64,000 nt of DNA from Streptomyces sp. NBC_01754 (GTDB lineage: Bacteria > Actinomycetota > Actinomycetes > Streptomycetales > Streptomycetaceae): NCBI RefSeq assembly GCF_035918015.1, contig NZ_CP109132.1, positions 6,076,001-6,140,000 of the forward strand. The letters run 5' to 3'. Position numbers and translations under genes: made by a program. The notes below the pieces were generated by a model. That model was not told where the DNA came from. It made no database searches and saw nothing but the letters and a program-made list of their open reading frames with translations. Shown here piece by piece: positions 53,231-62,864 of this stretch (its first letter is position 1; the number at the start of each line of letters is the position of its first letter).

Positions 53231-54216
53231 CGCCTCGTCCCTTCCGTCCGGGTGACCTCACCCGTGGGTGGTGCGGGGGCGGGCCGGTGGCGCATCCGCG
53301 CCCCCAGCACGCGTCCGAGCCCGGCCGCCGCGGTGACCGCCCGGCGCCCGCGCGGTACGACGGCCCGCCGGTGCAGCACCGGGTAGTCGTCGGCGGCGAT
53401 CGCGTCGAGGATCCCCCCGTACAGCGTGAACGCCGTACGGATGCAGGGACGCACCCGTGGTTCCAGCATCGCGATGCCCGGCTCCGCCTCCCGGTACACC
53501 CCGCGGGTCAGCGCCTCCGCCTCGACGAGTGCCGCCCGGACCCGCCGGTCACGGCGCCCGGTACGGCGGCTCCACTCCAGCAGCGGGCGCGCCACCCCGT
53601 GGGCGGCGAGCAGGTCCGCCGGAAGGTACACCCGCCCCCGGTCCAGGTCCTCGCCCACGTCCCGCAGGAAGTTGGTCAGCTGGAAGGCCACCCCGAGGGC
53701 GGACGCGTGCGGGGCCGCCTCCTGACGGTCCACGACGGTCCCGAGCACCGGCAGCATCTGGAGGCCGATCACCGCGGCCGACCCGTGCATGTAGGCCCGC
53801 AGGTCCGCGTAGGTCGGATAGTCGGTGACGCTGAGATCGCTGCGCATCGAGGCCATGAAGTCCGCGAACAGCCCGTGGTCGATGGCGTAGCGCGCGGCGG
53901 TGTCCGCCACCGCCCGCACCACCGGCTCGTCGCCCCCGCCCGTGCGCAGCCCGTGCGCCAGGTCGTCCTCCAGCAGGCGCAGCAGCCGGTCACGTTCCGC
54001 CGGGGGCCGCCGGCGGTCCAGGTCGTCCACGATGTCGTCCGCCCACCGGGCGAAGCCGTACAGCGCGTGCACCGCGCAGCGGCGCTCCACCGGCAGCAGC
54101 CGGGTCGCCAGGAAGTACGTGCGGCCGTGCCGGGCGTTGAGCCGGCGGCACCGGTCGTAGGCGCTCCGCAGGACGGGGCCGGTGATCCCGGCCGCGTCCA
54201 GCTCATGACGGTTCAT
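53227..54216 (-). CDS. crtB: Phytoene synthase
   Basis: This 329-residue head-to-head prenyl synthase has both metal-binding motifs, [11 protein letters not shown] and the later [16 protein letters not shown]. It also has [20 protein letters not shown] residues (here [18 protein letters not shown]) at the N-terminus. It joins two geranylgeranyl diphosphates to phytoene. The start overlaps crtI and the stop overlaps the Rieske-type gene by 4 bp, so translation is coupled across the operon. Confidence 0.94.
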   Translation of the reverse strand: MNRHELDAAGITGPVLRSAYDRCRRLNARHGRTYFLATRLLPVERRCAVHALYGFARWADDIVDDLDRRRPPAERDRLLRLLEDDLAHGLRTGGGDEPVVRAVADTAARYAIDHGLFADFMASMRSDLSVTDYPTYADLRAYMHGSAAVIGLQMLPVLGTVVDRQEAAPHASALGVAFQLTNFLRDVGEDLDRGRVYLPADLLAAHGVARPLLEWSRRTGRRDRRVRAALVEAEALTRGVYREAEPGIAMLEPRVRPCIRTAFTLYGGILDAIAADDYPVLHRRAVVPRGRRAVTAAAGLGRVLGARMRHRPAPAPPTGEVTRTEGTRR

Positions 54217-55745
54217 CGGCTTCCCTTCGACGACCGGAGCGGGATGCGGGCCGCCCCCGCGCGGGGACGGCCCGTGACGCGGGCCGCGGCGAGCTTCCCG
54301 CTGACGAGCACCGTCGGCACCCCGACCCCGGGCGTCGTCCCGCACCCGGCGAGTACGACGTTGTCGTAGTCGCGCACGAGGTTGCGGGGCCGGAACGGAC
54401 CGGTCTGTGCGAACGTGTGCGACAGGGAGAACGGGGTGCCCGCCGCATGGCCCTGGGCCGTCCAGTCCACCGGGGTCACCAGCAGTTCCCGGTCGAGCGA
54501 GGCCCCGAACCCGTCGAGCCCCCGCCGCTCCAGCTCGGCCAGCAGACTCTCCCGGTAGCGCGGTCCGAGGCCGTGCCAGGCATCCGCGGAGGGGCCGGTC
54601 GTGGTGTTGGGGCAGGGGGCCAGGACGTAGTGCAGGTGCCTGCCCTCGGGCGCGAGCGACGGATCGTGCGTGGTCGGCCGGGTGATCAGCAGCGACGGGT
54701 CGCTCATCAGCCGCCCGGTCCGGGTGAGTTCGTCGAAGGTGCGCTCCCAGGCACCGCCGAAGGAGAGCGTGTGGTGCGCCAGCTCCGGCCAGGTACGGTC
54801 CGTACCCGCGTGCAGGATCACGGCCGACGGGGAGTGGCGCAGCCCGACCGGGCGCCGGGGCGCGCGCCCCAGAAGGCGGTGCACGACGGGCAGGTCGGGC
54901 GTCAGCACGACCGCGTCGCAGGCGATCCGCTCGCCCGACACCAGCCGGACGGCCCGCACCCGGCCCGCCGCGTGCTCCAGCCGGCTCACCTCCGCCGACC
55001 AGCACAGCCGCGCCCCCGCGTCGGCCGCCGCGTCCGCCATGGCCCGGGGCAGCGCGTGCATGCCGCCCTTCGGGAACCAGACGCCCGCGACGGTGTCCAT
55101 GTACGCGATGACGGCGTAGGCGGCCAGGGCCCGGGCGGGGGCGACGCCCGCGTACAGCGCCTGGAAGGAGAACACCCGGCGCAGCCGTGGATCGGAGAGG
55201 AACCTGCCGATCTGCGGGTCGAGCCGGCCGAAGCCGCCCAGGGCGGCCAGCCGCGCCAGGTCCGGGTGCAGGAGCTGGAAGGGGGAGTCGAAGTTGGTGT
55301 CGATGAAACGGCGCATCTGGGCCCGGTAGAGCCGCTCCAGCCAGTGGCGCAGCCGGCGGTACCCCTCGGCCTCCCGGGCTCCGGCGAACCGCCGTACCTC
55401 CGCCTCCATCGCCTCGCCGTCCGTGTGGACGTCCAGACCGCTGCCGTCCGCGAAGCGGGCCCGGTAGGCGGGGTGCAGCGGGACGAGTTCGACGCGCCGG
55501 TACAGGCTGTCGCCCACCGCGGCGAACGCCTCGTCGGCCAGGTGCGGCATGGTCAGCACGGTGGGCCCGGTGTCCACCCGGTAGCCGCCGAGCTCCAGCA
55601 GGCCCGCACGGCCTCCGGGGCCCCCGTCCCGTTCGACGACGGTCACCCGGCGGCCCGCGCCGAGCAGATGAAGGGCGGCGGCGAGACCGGACAGCCCCGC
55701 GCCGACCACCACCACATGGTCCGTCGGACCCGGCACCGTCCTCAT
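54213..55745 (-). CDS. crtI: Phytoene desaturase
   Basis: This 510-residue flavoprotein has the FAD dinucleotide motif [20 protein letters not shown] with [13 protein letters not shown], and the CrtI C-terminal signature [12 protein letters not shown] and [19 protein letters not shown]. It introduces the double bonds that turn phytoene into lycopene. Its start overlaps the crtE stop, and its stop overlaps the crtB start, both ATGA. Confidence 0.95.
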   Translation of the reverse strand: MRTVPGPTDHVVVVGAGLSGLAAALHLLGAGRRVTVVERDGGPGGRAGLLELGGYRVDTGPTVLTMPHLADEAFAAVGDSLYRRVELVPLHPAYRARFADGSGLDVHTDGEAMEAEVRRFAGAREAEGYRRLRHWLERLYRAQMRRFIDTNFDSPFQLLHPDLARLAALGGFGRLDPQIGRFLSDPRLRRVFSFQALYAGVAPARALAAYAVIAYMDTVAGVWFPKGGMHALPRAMADAAADAGARLCWSAEVSRLEHAAGRVRAVRLVSGERIACDAVVLTPDLPVVHRLLGRAPRRPVGLRHSPSAVILHAGTDRTWPELAHHTLSFGGAWERTFDELTRTGRLMSDPSLLITRPTTHDPSLAPEGRHLHYVLAPCPNTTTGPSADAWHGLGPRYRESLLAELERRGLDGFGASLDRELLVTPVDWTAQGHAAGTPFSLSHTFAQTGPFRPRNLVRDYDNVVLAGCGTTPGVGVPTVLVSGKLAAARVTGRPRAGAARIPLRSSKGSR

Positions 55746-56932
55746 GCCTCCCCCCCGCCCCCGGCGGGCGGGGCCGCCACGGCCCGCTTCTCCGTGTCCC
55801 CGGCGGGCGGGGCGCCCACGGCCCGCTCCACCAGCGAGGCGAACTCACGCCGGGCCCGCGCGTCCGCCCCGCAGGCCGCGAAGTGCGCCAGTCCCGACGC
55901 CACGAGAGCGGCGATCTCCTCCTCCACCGCCGCGCGTGCGCCCGTACGCTCCAGGGCGGCGCGCATCCGGTCGATCCCGGCCTCCGTGCGAGGGGCCCCG
56001 TCGGAACCGAGTGCGGCCAGCGCGTCGGCGTCCCCCGCCTCGGTGGCCCGCCGGACCGCGACGGCGAGGAGGTAGGTGAGTTTGCGCCCGCGCAGGTCCT
56101 CGTCCGCCGGTTTGCCGGTCTGCGCGGGGTCGCCGAAGGCGCCGAGCAGATCGTCGCGGAGCTGGAAGGCGAGACCGGTACTCCGCCCGGCCGACCGCAG
56201 CGCGTCCATGGTGCGGGCATCGGCCGCGACCGACGCGGCGCCGAGCGCGAGGGGCCGTTCCACCGTGTAGAGCGCGCTCTTGAGCGTCGCGATGTTCCTG
56301 GCCTCGTCCCCGTCCGAGGAGCCGGTCGCCTGCGCCCGCAGGTCGAGATACTGCCCGGCCACCGTCTCGGCCCGCATCGCCCGCCACTCCCGGTGCAGCC
56401 GGTCCCCGTGCGGCGAGGCCAGCGCGGTGTCGGTGAACAGATCGTCGGCCCAGGCCAGCGCCAGATCACCGGCGAGCACGGCGGCGGCGGTGGAGTAGGA
56501 CGTGGCCGAACCCCGCAGACCGCCTTCCCGGTGCGTCCGGGCGAAGTCCGCGTGCACGGCGGGCCCACCCCGGCGTACCGGGGACCCGTCCATGACGTCG
56601 TCGTGCACCAGCGCACAGGCCTGGAGCAGTTCGAGAGCCGCGCCGATGCGCACCGGCGTCCCCGGATCGCCCCCACGGCCGGCGGCCAGCCATCCGCACC
56701 ACACGAACGCGGTCCGCAGCCGCTTGCCGCCCCGCAGCACGAACGCGGCGACCCGGCCCGCCACCTCCTCGGCGAACACGGCGTCCACCCGCCGTGCCTC
56801 CTGGAGCCGGTCGTCCAGGTACGACGCCAGGAAGGCCTCGCCGGCCGCGGCGGCGGTGTCGGCCGCGGACGGGGCCCCGCCGGCGCCGGGCGGGCCGGCG
56901 GCCTTGGGCCGCGTCGCCCGTGGACCCAGCAT
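55742..56932 (-). CDS. crtE: Geranylgeranyl diphosphate synthase
   Basis: This 396-residue trans-prenyltransferase has the first Asp-rich motif in [16 protein letters not shown] and the second in [20 protein letters not shown], with [10 protein letters not shown] near residue 68. It makes GGPP for crtB. AAAGGGG lies upstream of the ATG at 56932. It is the first gene of the minus-strand carotenoid operon, with its promoter in the 414-bp gap before it. The Ala/Pro-rich ends are poorly conserved. Confidence 0.93.
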   Translation of the reverse strand: MLGPRATRPKAAGPPGAGGAPSAADTAAAAGEAFLASYLDDRLQEARRVDAVFAEEVAGRVAAFVLRGGKRLRTAFVWCGWLAAGRGGDPGTPVRIGAALELLQACALVHDDVMDGSPVRRGGPAVHADFARTHREGGLRGSATSYSTAAAVLAGDLALAWADDLFTDTALASPHGDRLHREWRAMRAETVAGQYLDLRAQATGSSDGDEARNIATLKSALYTVERPLALGAASVAADARTMDALRSAGRSTGLAFQLRDDLLGAFGDPAQTGKPADEDLRGRKLTYLLAVAVRRATEAGDADALAALGSDGAPRTEAGIDRMRAALERTGARAAVEEEIAALVASGLAHFAACGADARARREFASLVERAVGAPPAGDTEKRAVAAPPAGGGGEA

Positions 56933-57346
56933 GGAGAACCCCTTTCACTCCGTTCGGCCTCCGGTGCCTTCGGCCGACGGGAACACAGATGCGGCTATGC
57001 CTGCCCGGCGCACCTCCCGGTCGGAGCGGGGTTCACTCCAACGGCCCGGGACCGGCCGGCGGGAGGGTGGTGCGGGCCGGTCCGGGCGGTGCGGAGAGCG
57101 GCGCCGCCGCCCGTACGCCACCGTGTGGCCGAAAACGCCTTGCCACGGCCCCGGCGGCACGGCTAGCGTCACCTCGGCGTGAGAAGCGCGGACGTGCCTG
57201 AGCCCACTCGCAAGGGCACGGGTGCGAAGTCCCGCCCCACCGGACAGGGAGGTCGATGAATATGGCTGCCGCAGCCCTTCACCGGCATGCCCTCGTCCGG
57301 TCCGCGTGACGCGGTTCCGGTCGCTCTCCGACCAGGAAAGAAACAC
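56933..57346. other. Divergent region between crtE and GNAT gene, 414 bp
   Basis: This region holds the crtE promoter and that of the acetyltransferase. I see no LitR-type regulator gene here, although such genes often flank crtE. On the plus strand a 17-codon frame, MNMAAAALHRHALVRSA (57256-57309), has GGGAGG just upstream and ends 37 bp before the acetyltransferase start; it could be a leader peptide. No confident promoter hexamers were found. Confidence 0.4.
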
Positions 57347-57871
57347 ATGACATCCTCTTCGTCATCCCCGCACCCTCCCCTGGCCACCGACCGCCTCGAC
57401 CTCCGTTCCTGGAGCACGGCCGACGCGGAGGCGGTACTCGGTGACGCCAGGCAGGCGCACTGGGCGCACGACTTCCCCGCCGAAGGCGACCGGGTCATCG
57501 CCGGTCTCTTCGAGCAGAACCCCGCCTGGCTCGGCGCGTACGGCCATCGTCTGGTCGTCGAGCGTGGGAGCGGGCTCGTGGTGGGCTCGGTCGGTCTGTT
57601 CTGGCCGCCCGGCCAGGGAACCGTCGAGCTCGGGTACGGCATCGTCGCCTCCCGCCGGGGCAGGGGCTACGCCTCGGAGGCCGCCCGGGCGCTGGCGGAC
57701 CTCGCGCTGACCGTGCCCGAGGTCCACACCGTGGTCGCGACCGTCGAACTCTCGAACCCGGCCTCCGTCCGCGTACTGGAGAAGGCCGGATTCCTGCGGC
57801 GGTCCGTCGAGGACGGCGTCGCGCGCTTCGGGACCTCGGCACCGGGCCGTCAGGAGTCACCCGGGGCGTGA
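57347..57871 (+). CDS. GNAT family N-acetyltransferase (RimJ/RimL-like)
   Basis: This 174-residue protein has the RimJ/RimL-type GNAT pattern: LATDRLDLRSWSTADAEAVL at the start, then VELGYGIVASRRGRGYASEA, the acetyl-CoA loop. It ends with VELSNPASVRVLEKAGFLRR. Its acceptor is unknown. The ATG at 57347 has AGGAAAG about 6 bases upstream. It is monocistronic, followed by a strong hairpin. Confidence 0.88.
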   Translation: MTSSSSSPHPPLATDRLDLRSWSTADAEAVLGDARQAHWAHDFPAEGDRVIAGLFEQNPAWLGAYGHRLVVERGSGLVVGSVGLFWPPGQGTVELGYGIVASRRGRGYASEAARALADLALTVPEVHTVVATVELSNPASVRVLEKAGFLRRSVEDGVARFGTSAPGRQESPGA

Positions 57872-57899
57872 CCGGGCCCGAGTGACCCGGCGGCAGTGA

Positions 57900-57936
57900 C
57901 CTGTGGGGGCCGGCGATCGGCGTCGGCCCCCACAGG
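57900..57936. terminator. Bidirectional terminator, 13-bp stem
   Basis: CCTGTGGGGGCCG and its perfect complement flank an 11-nt loop, between the convergent acetyltransferase and GH43 genes. There is no T-run. It should end transcription from both sides. Confidence 0.7.
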
Positions 57937-57953
57937 GCGTTGCCTGGACCCCG

Positions 57954-59480
57954 TCAGACGGGGCGCAGCTCGAACCAGTCGAAGGCCGCGCTGCCCCGGG
58001 TGGCGTACATACCGATGACCCGGCCGGTGAAGCCGCCCGCGACCTCGGTGGTGAGGTAGCGGCCGTCGAGTTCCGCCAGGACCTCGAAGCCGCCCTCGGC
58101 CGTCTCGTACCCCAGGCGCAGGGCGTCCGGGCCGCCGACGCGCAGGCCGGGCGGGACGGTGGCGTCCGCCCCGGTCACCGTGGGCGGCAGGGTGACGGTG
58201 GTGGTGACATCGATCCGCAGCGTCAACGGGCCCTCGGGGGCGGGCCGTTCGGCGACCGTGTGGCACAGCGGGCCGATCCGGGCGACGGCGCGGACCCTGC
58301 CGTCGCCGGCCTCCACCCGGTAGTGGTGCCCCTCGTCCAGCCGTACCGCGAGCCCGCCCCGGTCGCCCTCACCGACCGCGACCCGGGTGCGCGCGGAGCA
58401 GTCGGGGTCGCGCTGGCGCCGTCCCACGAAGACCGCGCCGGGCGTGTCGAGGCTGTTCGCGCGGGCGTGCAGCACCAGATGCCCCGGCCGTTCGTCCAGA
58501 CGGACGGCGGCGGGGTCGAGCCGGCGGGGCGTCACCCAGCAGGGCGCCGTCACGGGGGAGCCGAAGTCGTCCCGAGCCGGCTCCGGCGGCCAGGGGTGCG
58601 GCGGCAACGCCGGTGCGGCGGCGCGTGTTTCCAGCGGTCCGGGCAGCGGCCAGCCGTCCTCCCACCGCACCGGTACCAGGAACGTCTCCCGGCCCATGCC
58701 GTGGAACTTCGGGGTGTCACCCCGGGGGCGGGTGCCCAGCAGCACCATCCACCACGTGCCGTCCTGCGCCTGGACCAGATCGCCGTGCCCGGTGTTCTGC
58801 ACCGGGTGGTCCGTACTGCGGTGGGAGAGCACGGGGTTGTCGGGATGCGGCTCGAACGGCCCCGGCAGGGCGCGCGCCCTGGCCACCGACATCGCGTGGC
58901 CGCGCTCCGTGCCGCCCTCCGACAGCAGCAGGTACCACCAGCCGCCCACGCGGTACAGATGCGGCCCCTCCGGGTACTGCAAACCGCTCCCGGACCACAT
59001 CGCGACGGGTTCGCCCAGCCGCTCACCCGTCTCCGGATCGACACGCACCCCCTGGATGCCCGAACGGGAGTACACGCACCAGCAGTTCCCGTCCTCGTCC
59101 CAGGCCAGATCGGGGTCTATACCCGGAACGTCCACCGTCACCGGGTCCGACCACGGTCCCGAGGGGTCCGTCGCGGTCACCAGCACGGTGCCCGCGCCGC
59201 CGACGACGGTCGTGATCACCCAGAAGCGGCCGTCGTGGTACCGGAGCGTCGGCGCGTACACCCCGCCCGACGACCCCGTGCTCTCCGGCAGGTCCAACTG
59301 CGCCGGACGTTCCAGGGCGTGGCCGGTCAGCCGCCAGTGCACGAGGTCGCGGCTGTGCCACAGCGGCACCCCGGGTACGTACTCGAAGCTGGACGTCGCC
59401 AGGTAGTAGTCGTCACCGGCCCGGCAGATGCTCGGGTCGGGGCTGAAGCCGGGGATCACCGGGTTGTCGAAGAACGTCAT
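57954..59480 (-). CDS. Glycoside hydrolase family 43 (beta-xylosidase/arabinosidase-like)
   Basis: This 508-residue enzyme has the GH43 five-blade propeller with the three catalytic acids in place: NPVIPGFSPDPSICRAGDDY (general base Asp), GIDPDLAWDEDG (pKa-tuning Asp) and QYPEGPHLYR (acid Glu). A C-terminal beta-sandwich of about 200 residues is typical of beta-xylosidases of this family. There is no signal peptide, so it acts on imported xylo- or arabino-oligosaccharides. The promoter region contains two LacI-type operators. AGGACGG precedes the ATG at 59480. Confidence 0.88.
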   Translation of the reverse strand: MTFFDNPVIPGFSPDPSICRAGDDYYLATSSFEYVPGVPLWHSRDLVHWRLTGHALERPAQLDLPESTGSSGGVYAPTLRYHDGRFWVITTVVGGAGTVLVTATDPSGPWSDPVTVDVPGIDPDLAWDEDGNCWCVYSRSGIQGVRVDPETGERLGEPVAMWSGSGLQYPEGPHLYRVGGWWYLLLSEGGTERGHAMSVARARALPGPFEPHPDNPVLSHRSTDHPVQNTGHGDLVQAQDGTWWMVLLGTRPRGDTPKFHGMGRETFLVPVRWEDGWPLPGPLETRAAAPALPPHPWPPEPARDDFGSPVTAPCWVTPRRLDPAAVRLDERPGHLVLHARANSLDTPGAVFVGRRQRDPDCSARTRVAVGEGDRGGLAVRLDEGHHYRVEAGDGRVRAVARIGPLCHTVAERPAPEGPLTLRIDVTTTVTLPPTVTGADATVPPGLRVGGPDALRLGYETAEGGFEVLAELDGRYLTTEVAGGFTGRVIGMYATRGSAAFDWFELRPV

Positions 59481-59538
59481 GTCCGTCCTGAGGGCTGGGT
59501 GCGGCCGAAGGCATCGCGTACATGGATGAAGTACGGGA

Positions 59539-59633
59539 TTGAAGCGCTTCGAAACTCGCACTCGGCCAGTTCACTGTCAACGGGCCGACGCCCCACGGAT
59601 CATGCGACGGCGGGTCAGTCGAAGCGCTTCGAC
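59539..59633. promoter_or_regulatory. Two LacI-type operators upstream of GH43
   Basis: Two palindromes share the core GAAGCGCTTC: one at 59541-59550, extended to TTGAAGCGCTTCGAA, and one at 59621-59630, extended to a perfect 16-bp GTCGAAGCGCTTCGAC. Their centres are 80 bp apart. They lie 60-150 bp upstream of the GH43 start. LacI-family sugar repressors of actinobacteria bind such sites. The regulator gene is not in view. Confidence 0.75.
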
Positions 59634-59733
59634 ACGGGTGCGGGCACCGGTCGGCAGCCGGCACGCCCGAAGAGCCCGGAAGAAGTCCGGTCGGCGGCGT
59701 TGACGTGCGGTCCGGGCCGCTGCACATTACCTA

Positions 59734-59746
59734 GCGGTAGTACCGC
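59734..59746. promoter_or_regulatory. 13-bp palindrome upstream of SGNH esterase gene
   Basis: GCGGTA and TACCGC flank a single G, 92 bp before the esterase start. The nearby bases CACATTACCTA and CACGGTAACC give partial repeats of TACC/GGTA. It looks like an operator for an unknown regulator, distinct from the LacI sites to its left. Confidence 0.4.
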
Positions 59747-59838
59747 ACGGTAACCCTCGCGTCCGGGAGCGGGACGGCCGTTCGGTCCCGTCCGCACGCC
59801 CTTCCGGCGCATCCGCCCCCACCGAGAATCGAGTGCAC

Positions 59839-60708
59839 ATGCCGAAGCGAACCCGTCATGTCATGACCGCGACAGTCTCTGTCGTCGGTGCCCTGGCGCT
59901 CAGCGCCGGCGGAGCCGTCGCGCAGACCGCCGCCCCTCTCGACTACGTCGCCCTGGGCGACAGCTACAGCGCGGGATCGGGCGTGCTGCCCGTCGACCTC
60001 AGCAGCCCTCTGTGCCTGCGCTCCACGGCGAACTACCCCCACGTCATCGCCTCCGCCACGGGCGCCCATCTCAAGGACGTGACCTGCGGGGCCGCCGAGA
60101 CCAAGCACTTCACCCAGTCCCAGTACCCGGGCGTCGCCCCGCAGGCGGACGCCGTGAACGCGGACACGGACCTGGTGACGCTGACGATCGGCGGCAACGA
60201 CAACAGCACCTTCGTCAGCGCTCTCACGGCCTGCGCCTCCGCGGGACTGCTCAGCGGCGGGAAGGGGAGCCCCTGCAAGGACAAGAACGGCACCCACTTC
60301 GACGACCAGATCGAGGCGAACACCTATCCCGCCCTGGTGGCCGCGCTGCGGGGCGTCCACGCGAAGGCCCCCGGCGCCCGCGTGGCGGCTCTGGGCTACC
60401 CGTGGATCACCCCGGCCACCGCCGACCCGTCCTGCTTCCTGAAGCTGCCGGTCGCCTCGGGTGACGTGCCCTACCTGCGCGGCATCCAGACACACCTGAA
60501 CGCCGTCATCGCCCGCGCCGCCGCCGAGACCGGTACCACCTATGTGGACTTCACCCAGGTGTCCGAGGGCCACGACGCGTGCGAGGCCTCCGGCACCCGG
60601 TGGATCGAGCCGCTGTTGTTCGGCAGCAACATCGTGCCCGTACACCCCAACGCGCTGGGGGAGCGGCGCATGGCCGAACACACCATGGACGTCCTCGGGC
60701 TCGGCTGA
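59839..60708 (+). CDS. Secreted SGNH-fold esterase/lipase
   Basis: This 289-residue protein has a signal peptide (RTRHVMTATVSVVGALALSA, cleaved near A-V-A). It then has the SGNH blocks: block I YVALGDSYSAGSG with the nucleophile Ser, block III TIGGNDNS, and the His in NIVPVHPNALGE. Several Cys suggest disulfides in the extracellular form, as in Streptomyces esterases of this family. It hydrolyses carboxyl esters or lipids outside the cell. An in-frame GTG two codons earlier is an alternative start. Confidence 0.9.
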   Translation: MPKRTRHVMTATVSVVGALALSAGGAVAQTAAPLDYVALGDSYSAGSGVLPVDLSSPLCLRSTANYPHVIASATGAHLKDVTCGAAETKHFTQSQYPGVAPQADAVNADTDLVTLTIGGNDNSTFVSALTACASAGLLSGGKGSPCKDKNGTHFDDQIEANTYPALVAALRGVHAKAPGARVAALGYPWITPATADPSCFLKLPVASGDVPYLRGIQTHLNAVIARAAAETGTTYVDFTQVSEGHDACEASGTRWIEPLLFGSNIVPVHPNALGERRMAEHTMDVLGLG

Positions 60709-60897
60709 GCCCGTCACCGCCGGGCCGCGGCCCCGTGCCCGCCTCTCCCGCCGCCCCTCCGGTCCGCCACGGACGGTCCGCCGCCCGGAACGCCGGGGGC
60801 GTCGAGTGCTCTCCGGTGAGGGGCGGGCCAGGCGGTACCGTGGTGGTGGCCCGGCCGGGGCCGACCCGGCCGTTCTCGGTGCGTGAGGTGACGAACA

Positions 60898-61698
60898 ATG
60901 AACGAGCACGCGCAGTCCACCCCCCATCCCGGCAACGCCCACCCCGCTCGCGTCTACAACGTCTGGCTGGGCGGCAAGGACCACTACCAGGTGGACCAGG
61001 AGGCGGCCGGGCTCGCCGCCCGGGCGAATCCGACGATCGTGCCCTCGGTCCGGGCCAACCGGGCCTTCCTCGGCCGCGCCGTACGCCACCTCGCGGCGGA
61101 CGGGATCCGCCAGTTCCTCGACATCGGCACGGGCATCCCCGCCGCGGACAACACCCATGAGGTGGCCCAGCGGGCCGCGTCCGAATCGCGGGTGGTCTAC
61201 GTCGACAACGACCCGATCGTGCTCTCCCACGCCCGGGCGCTGCTGGTCAGCGGCCCCGACGGGCACACCGACTACGTGCAGGCCGACGCGCGCGACGTGG
61301 ACACGATCCTCGAGGCGGCCTCCCGCACCCTGGACCTGGACCGGCCGGTCGGGCTGATGCTGGTCGCGATCCTCCAGTACATCAAGGACTCCGAGGACCC
61401 CTGGGGCATCACCCGCCGGCTGCTGGACCGCCTCGCCCCGGGCAGCTACCTCGTCCTGTCCCATCCCGCCGTCGACGTCACCGCCCCCGAGGTCGCCGCG
61501 TCGATGCGGATCTACAACGAACGCGCGGCCGGCCACGCCTCCGCCACCCCCCGCACCCGCGAAGAGGTGGAACGCTTCTGCGAAGGGCTGGAGATCCTGG
61601 AACCCGGCGTGGTCACCCTGACCCGCTGGCGCCCCGGACCCGGCGACGCCCCGGACGACACCCTGCCCATGTGGTGCGCCGTCGCCCGCAAGGGGTAG
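60898..61698 (+). CDS. SAM-dependent methyltransferase (actinobacterial DUF574 type)
   Basis: This 266-residue protein has the family start HPARVYNVWLGGKDHYQVDQ, then FLDIGTGIPAADNTHEVAQ as SAM-binding loop and VVYVDNDPIVLSHARALL. The C-terminus contains TRWRPGPGD. This expanded actinobacterial family is of uncertain substrate, and some members occur in secondary metabolite regions. The gap before it (189 bp) holds no recognisable feature. It stands alone. Confidence 0.88.
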   Translation: MNEHAQSTPHPGNAHPARVYNVWLGGKDHYQVDQEAAGLAARANPTIVPSVRANRAFLGRAVRHLAADGIRQFLDIGTGIPAADNTHEVAQRAASESRVVYVDNDPIVLSHARALLVSGPDGHTDYVQADARDVDTILEAASRTLDLDRPVGLMLVAILQYIKDSEDPWGITRRLLDRLAPGSYLVLSHPAVDVTAPEVAASMRIYNERAAGHASATPRTREEVERFCEGLEILEPGVVTLTRWRPGPGDAPDDTLPMWCAVARKG

Positions 61699-61853
61699 CA
61701 GGCCCGCCCGACGACCCCCGCCGCCGGTCCGCCGTCCCGCATGTGAAGATCTCATACCGCTGTCCTCCCGTCCTTCACGTCCAGGTCGTGGGCGGCTCCC
61801 TGTCGGCGTCGCCCCCTTCGTGCAACTGTCACTGTGACGAGGGGAGAAGGGGA

Positions 61854-62663
61854 ATGGGGGACGTGACGATCGGGCTGCTGGGGCCGCTCGTGGTGACGGT
61901 GAACGGCGCCTCGGTGGTACCCAGTGCCGCGAAACCACGGTGCCTGCTCGCGCTGCTGGCAGCGAGCCCGGGGCGCGAGGTGGGTATGGCCGCCATCGCG
62001 GACGAACTGTGGGAGGAGAGACCGCCCGGCGGTCCCACCGCGACGGTCCAGACCTACATCAAGCAGTTGCGCGGGAACATCGCCGCCGCGCTCGGCCCGG
62101 CCCCGGGGGTCTCGGCGCACGACGTCCTGAGCCGCGGACACACGGGATACCAGCTGAACGTTCCGGCGGGCGGGCTGGACACCCGCCAGTTCGAGAGGGA
62201 GGCGCGGCGCGGTACCCGGACGCTCGGCGAGGGCGACAGCGACCTCGCGGCCCGGCTGCTGGCGACGGCACTGTCCCGGTGGCGGGGCCCGGCACTCGAC
62301 GGCGTGCGCCGGGGACCGGCGCTGCGGGCCGAAGCGCTACGGCTCGAAGAAGCACGGCTGACCACTCTGGAGACCAGGATCACCGCCGACCTGATGCGCG
62401 GCAGGCACACCGAACTGGTCAGCGAACTCATCGGGCTGACGAGCCGTCACCCGCTGGTGGAGAGTCTGCACGCGCAGCTGATGCTCGCGCTCCACCGAAG
62501 CGGGCGCAGCTCGCAGGCGCTCGAGGTCTTCCGCCGGCTGCGTGAGACGTACGTCCGTGAACTCGGCCTGGAGCCCTCGCGCCGGCTCCAGGAGCTGCAC
62601 CGCTCGGTGCTGGCGGACGCGCCGCAGCTGGACGCGCCCATGACCAGTTTGGCCGCCTTTTAG
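61854..62663 (+). CDS. SARP-family transcriptional activator (short form)
   Basis: This 269-residue protein has an OmpR-like DNA-binding domain (IADELWEERPPGGPTATVQT and HTGYQLNVPAGGLD) and a bacterial activation domain (VESLHAQLMLALHRSGRSSQ). No ATPase module is attached, unlike the larger SARP at 20708. GAGGGGAGAAGGGG precedes the ATG. Short SARPs are typical pathway-specific activators. The type II thioesterase just downstream hints at a cluster to the right of the window. Confidence 0.88.
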   Translation: MGDVTIGLLGPLVVTVNGASVVPSAAKPRCLLALLAASPGREVGMAAIADELWEERPPGGPTATVQTYIKQLRGNIAAALGPAPGVSAHDVLSRGHTGYQLNVPAGGLDTRQFEREARRGTRTLGEGDSDLAARLLATALSRWRGPALDGVRRGPALRAEALRLEEARLTTLETRITADLMRGRHTELVSELIGLTSRHPLVESLHAQLMLALHRSGRSSQALEVFRRLRETYVRELGLEPSRRLQELHRSVLADAPQLDAPMTSLAAF

Positions 62664-62864
62664 CGGCCGCCCCCACGCTGGTCCCCGTGCCGGCCGGCGC
62701 CTGCCCCACCGCGGGACGCGGCTCCGGCCGGCGGGCAGCGGCGAGGCCCCACCCGTACCGCGGGCCGGGCCTCACGCGGCCCTGCCGACCGGCTCCGGGA
62801 ACCGCGCGGTGCGGCGGGCCCGGCCGGCACACCGGATCCGACAAGCCCGAGGCGGAGCGACCAC

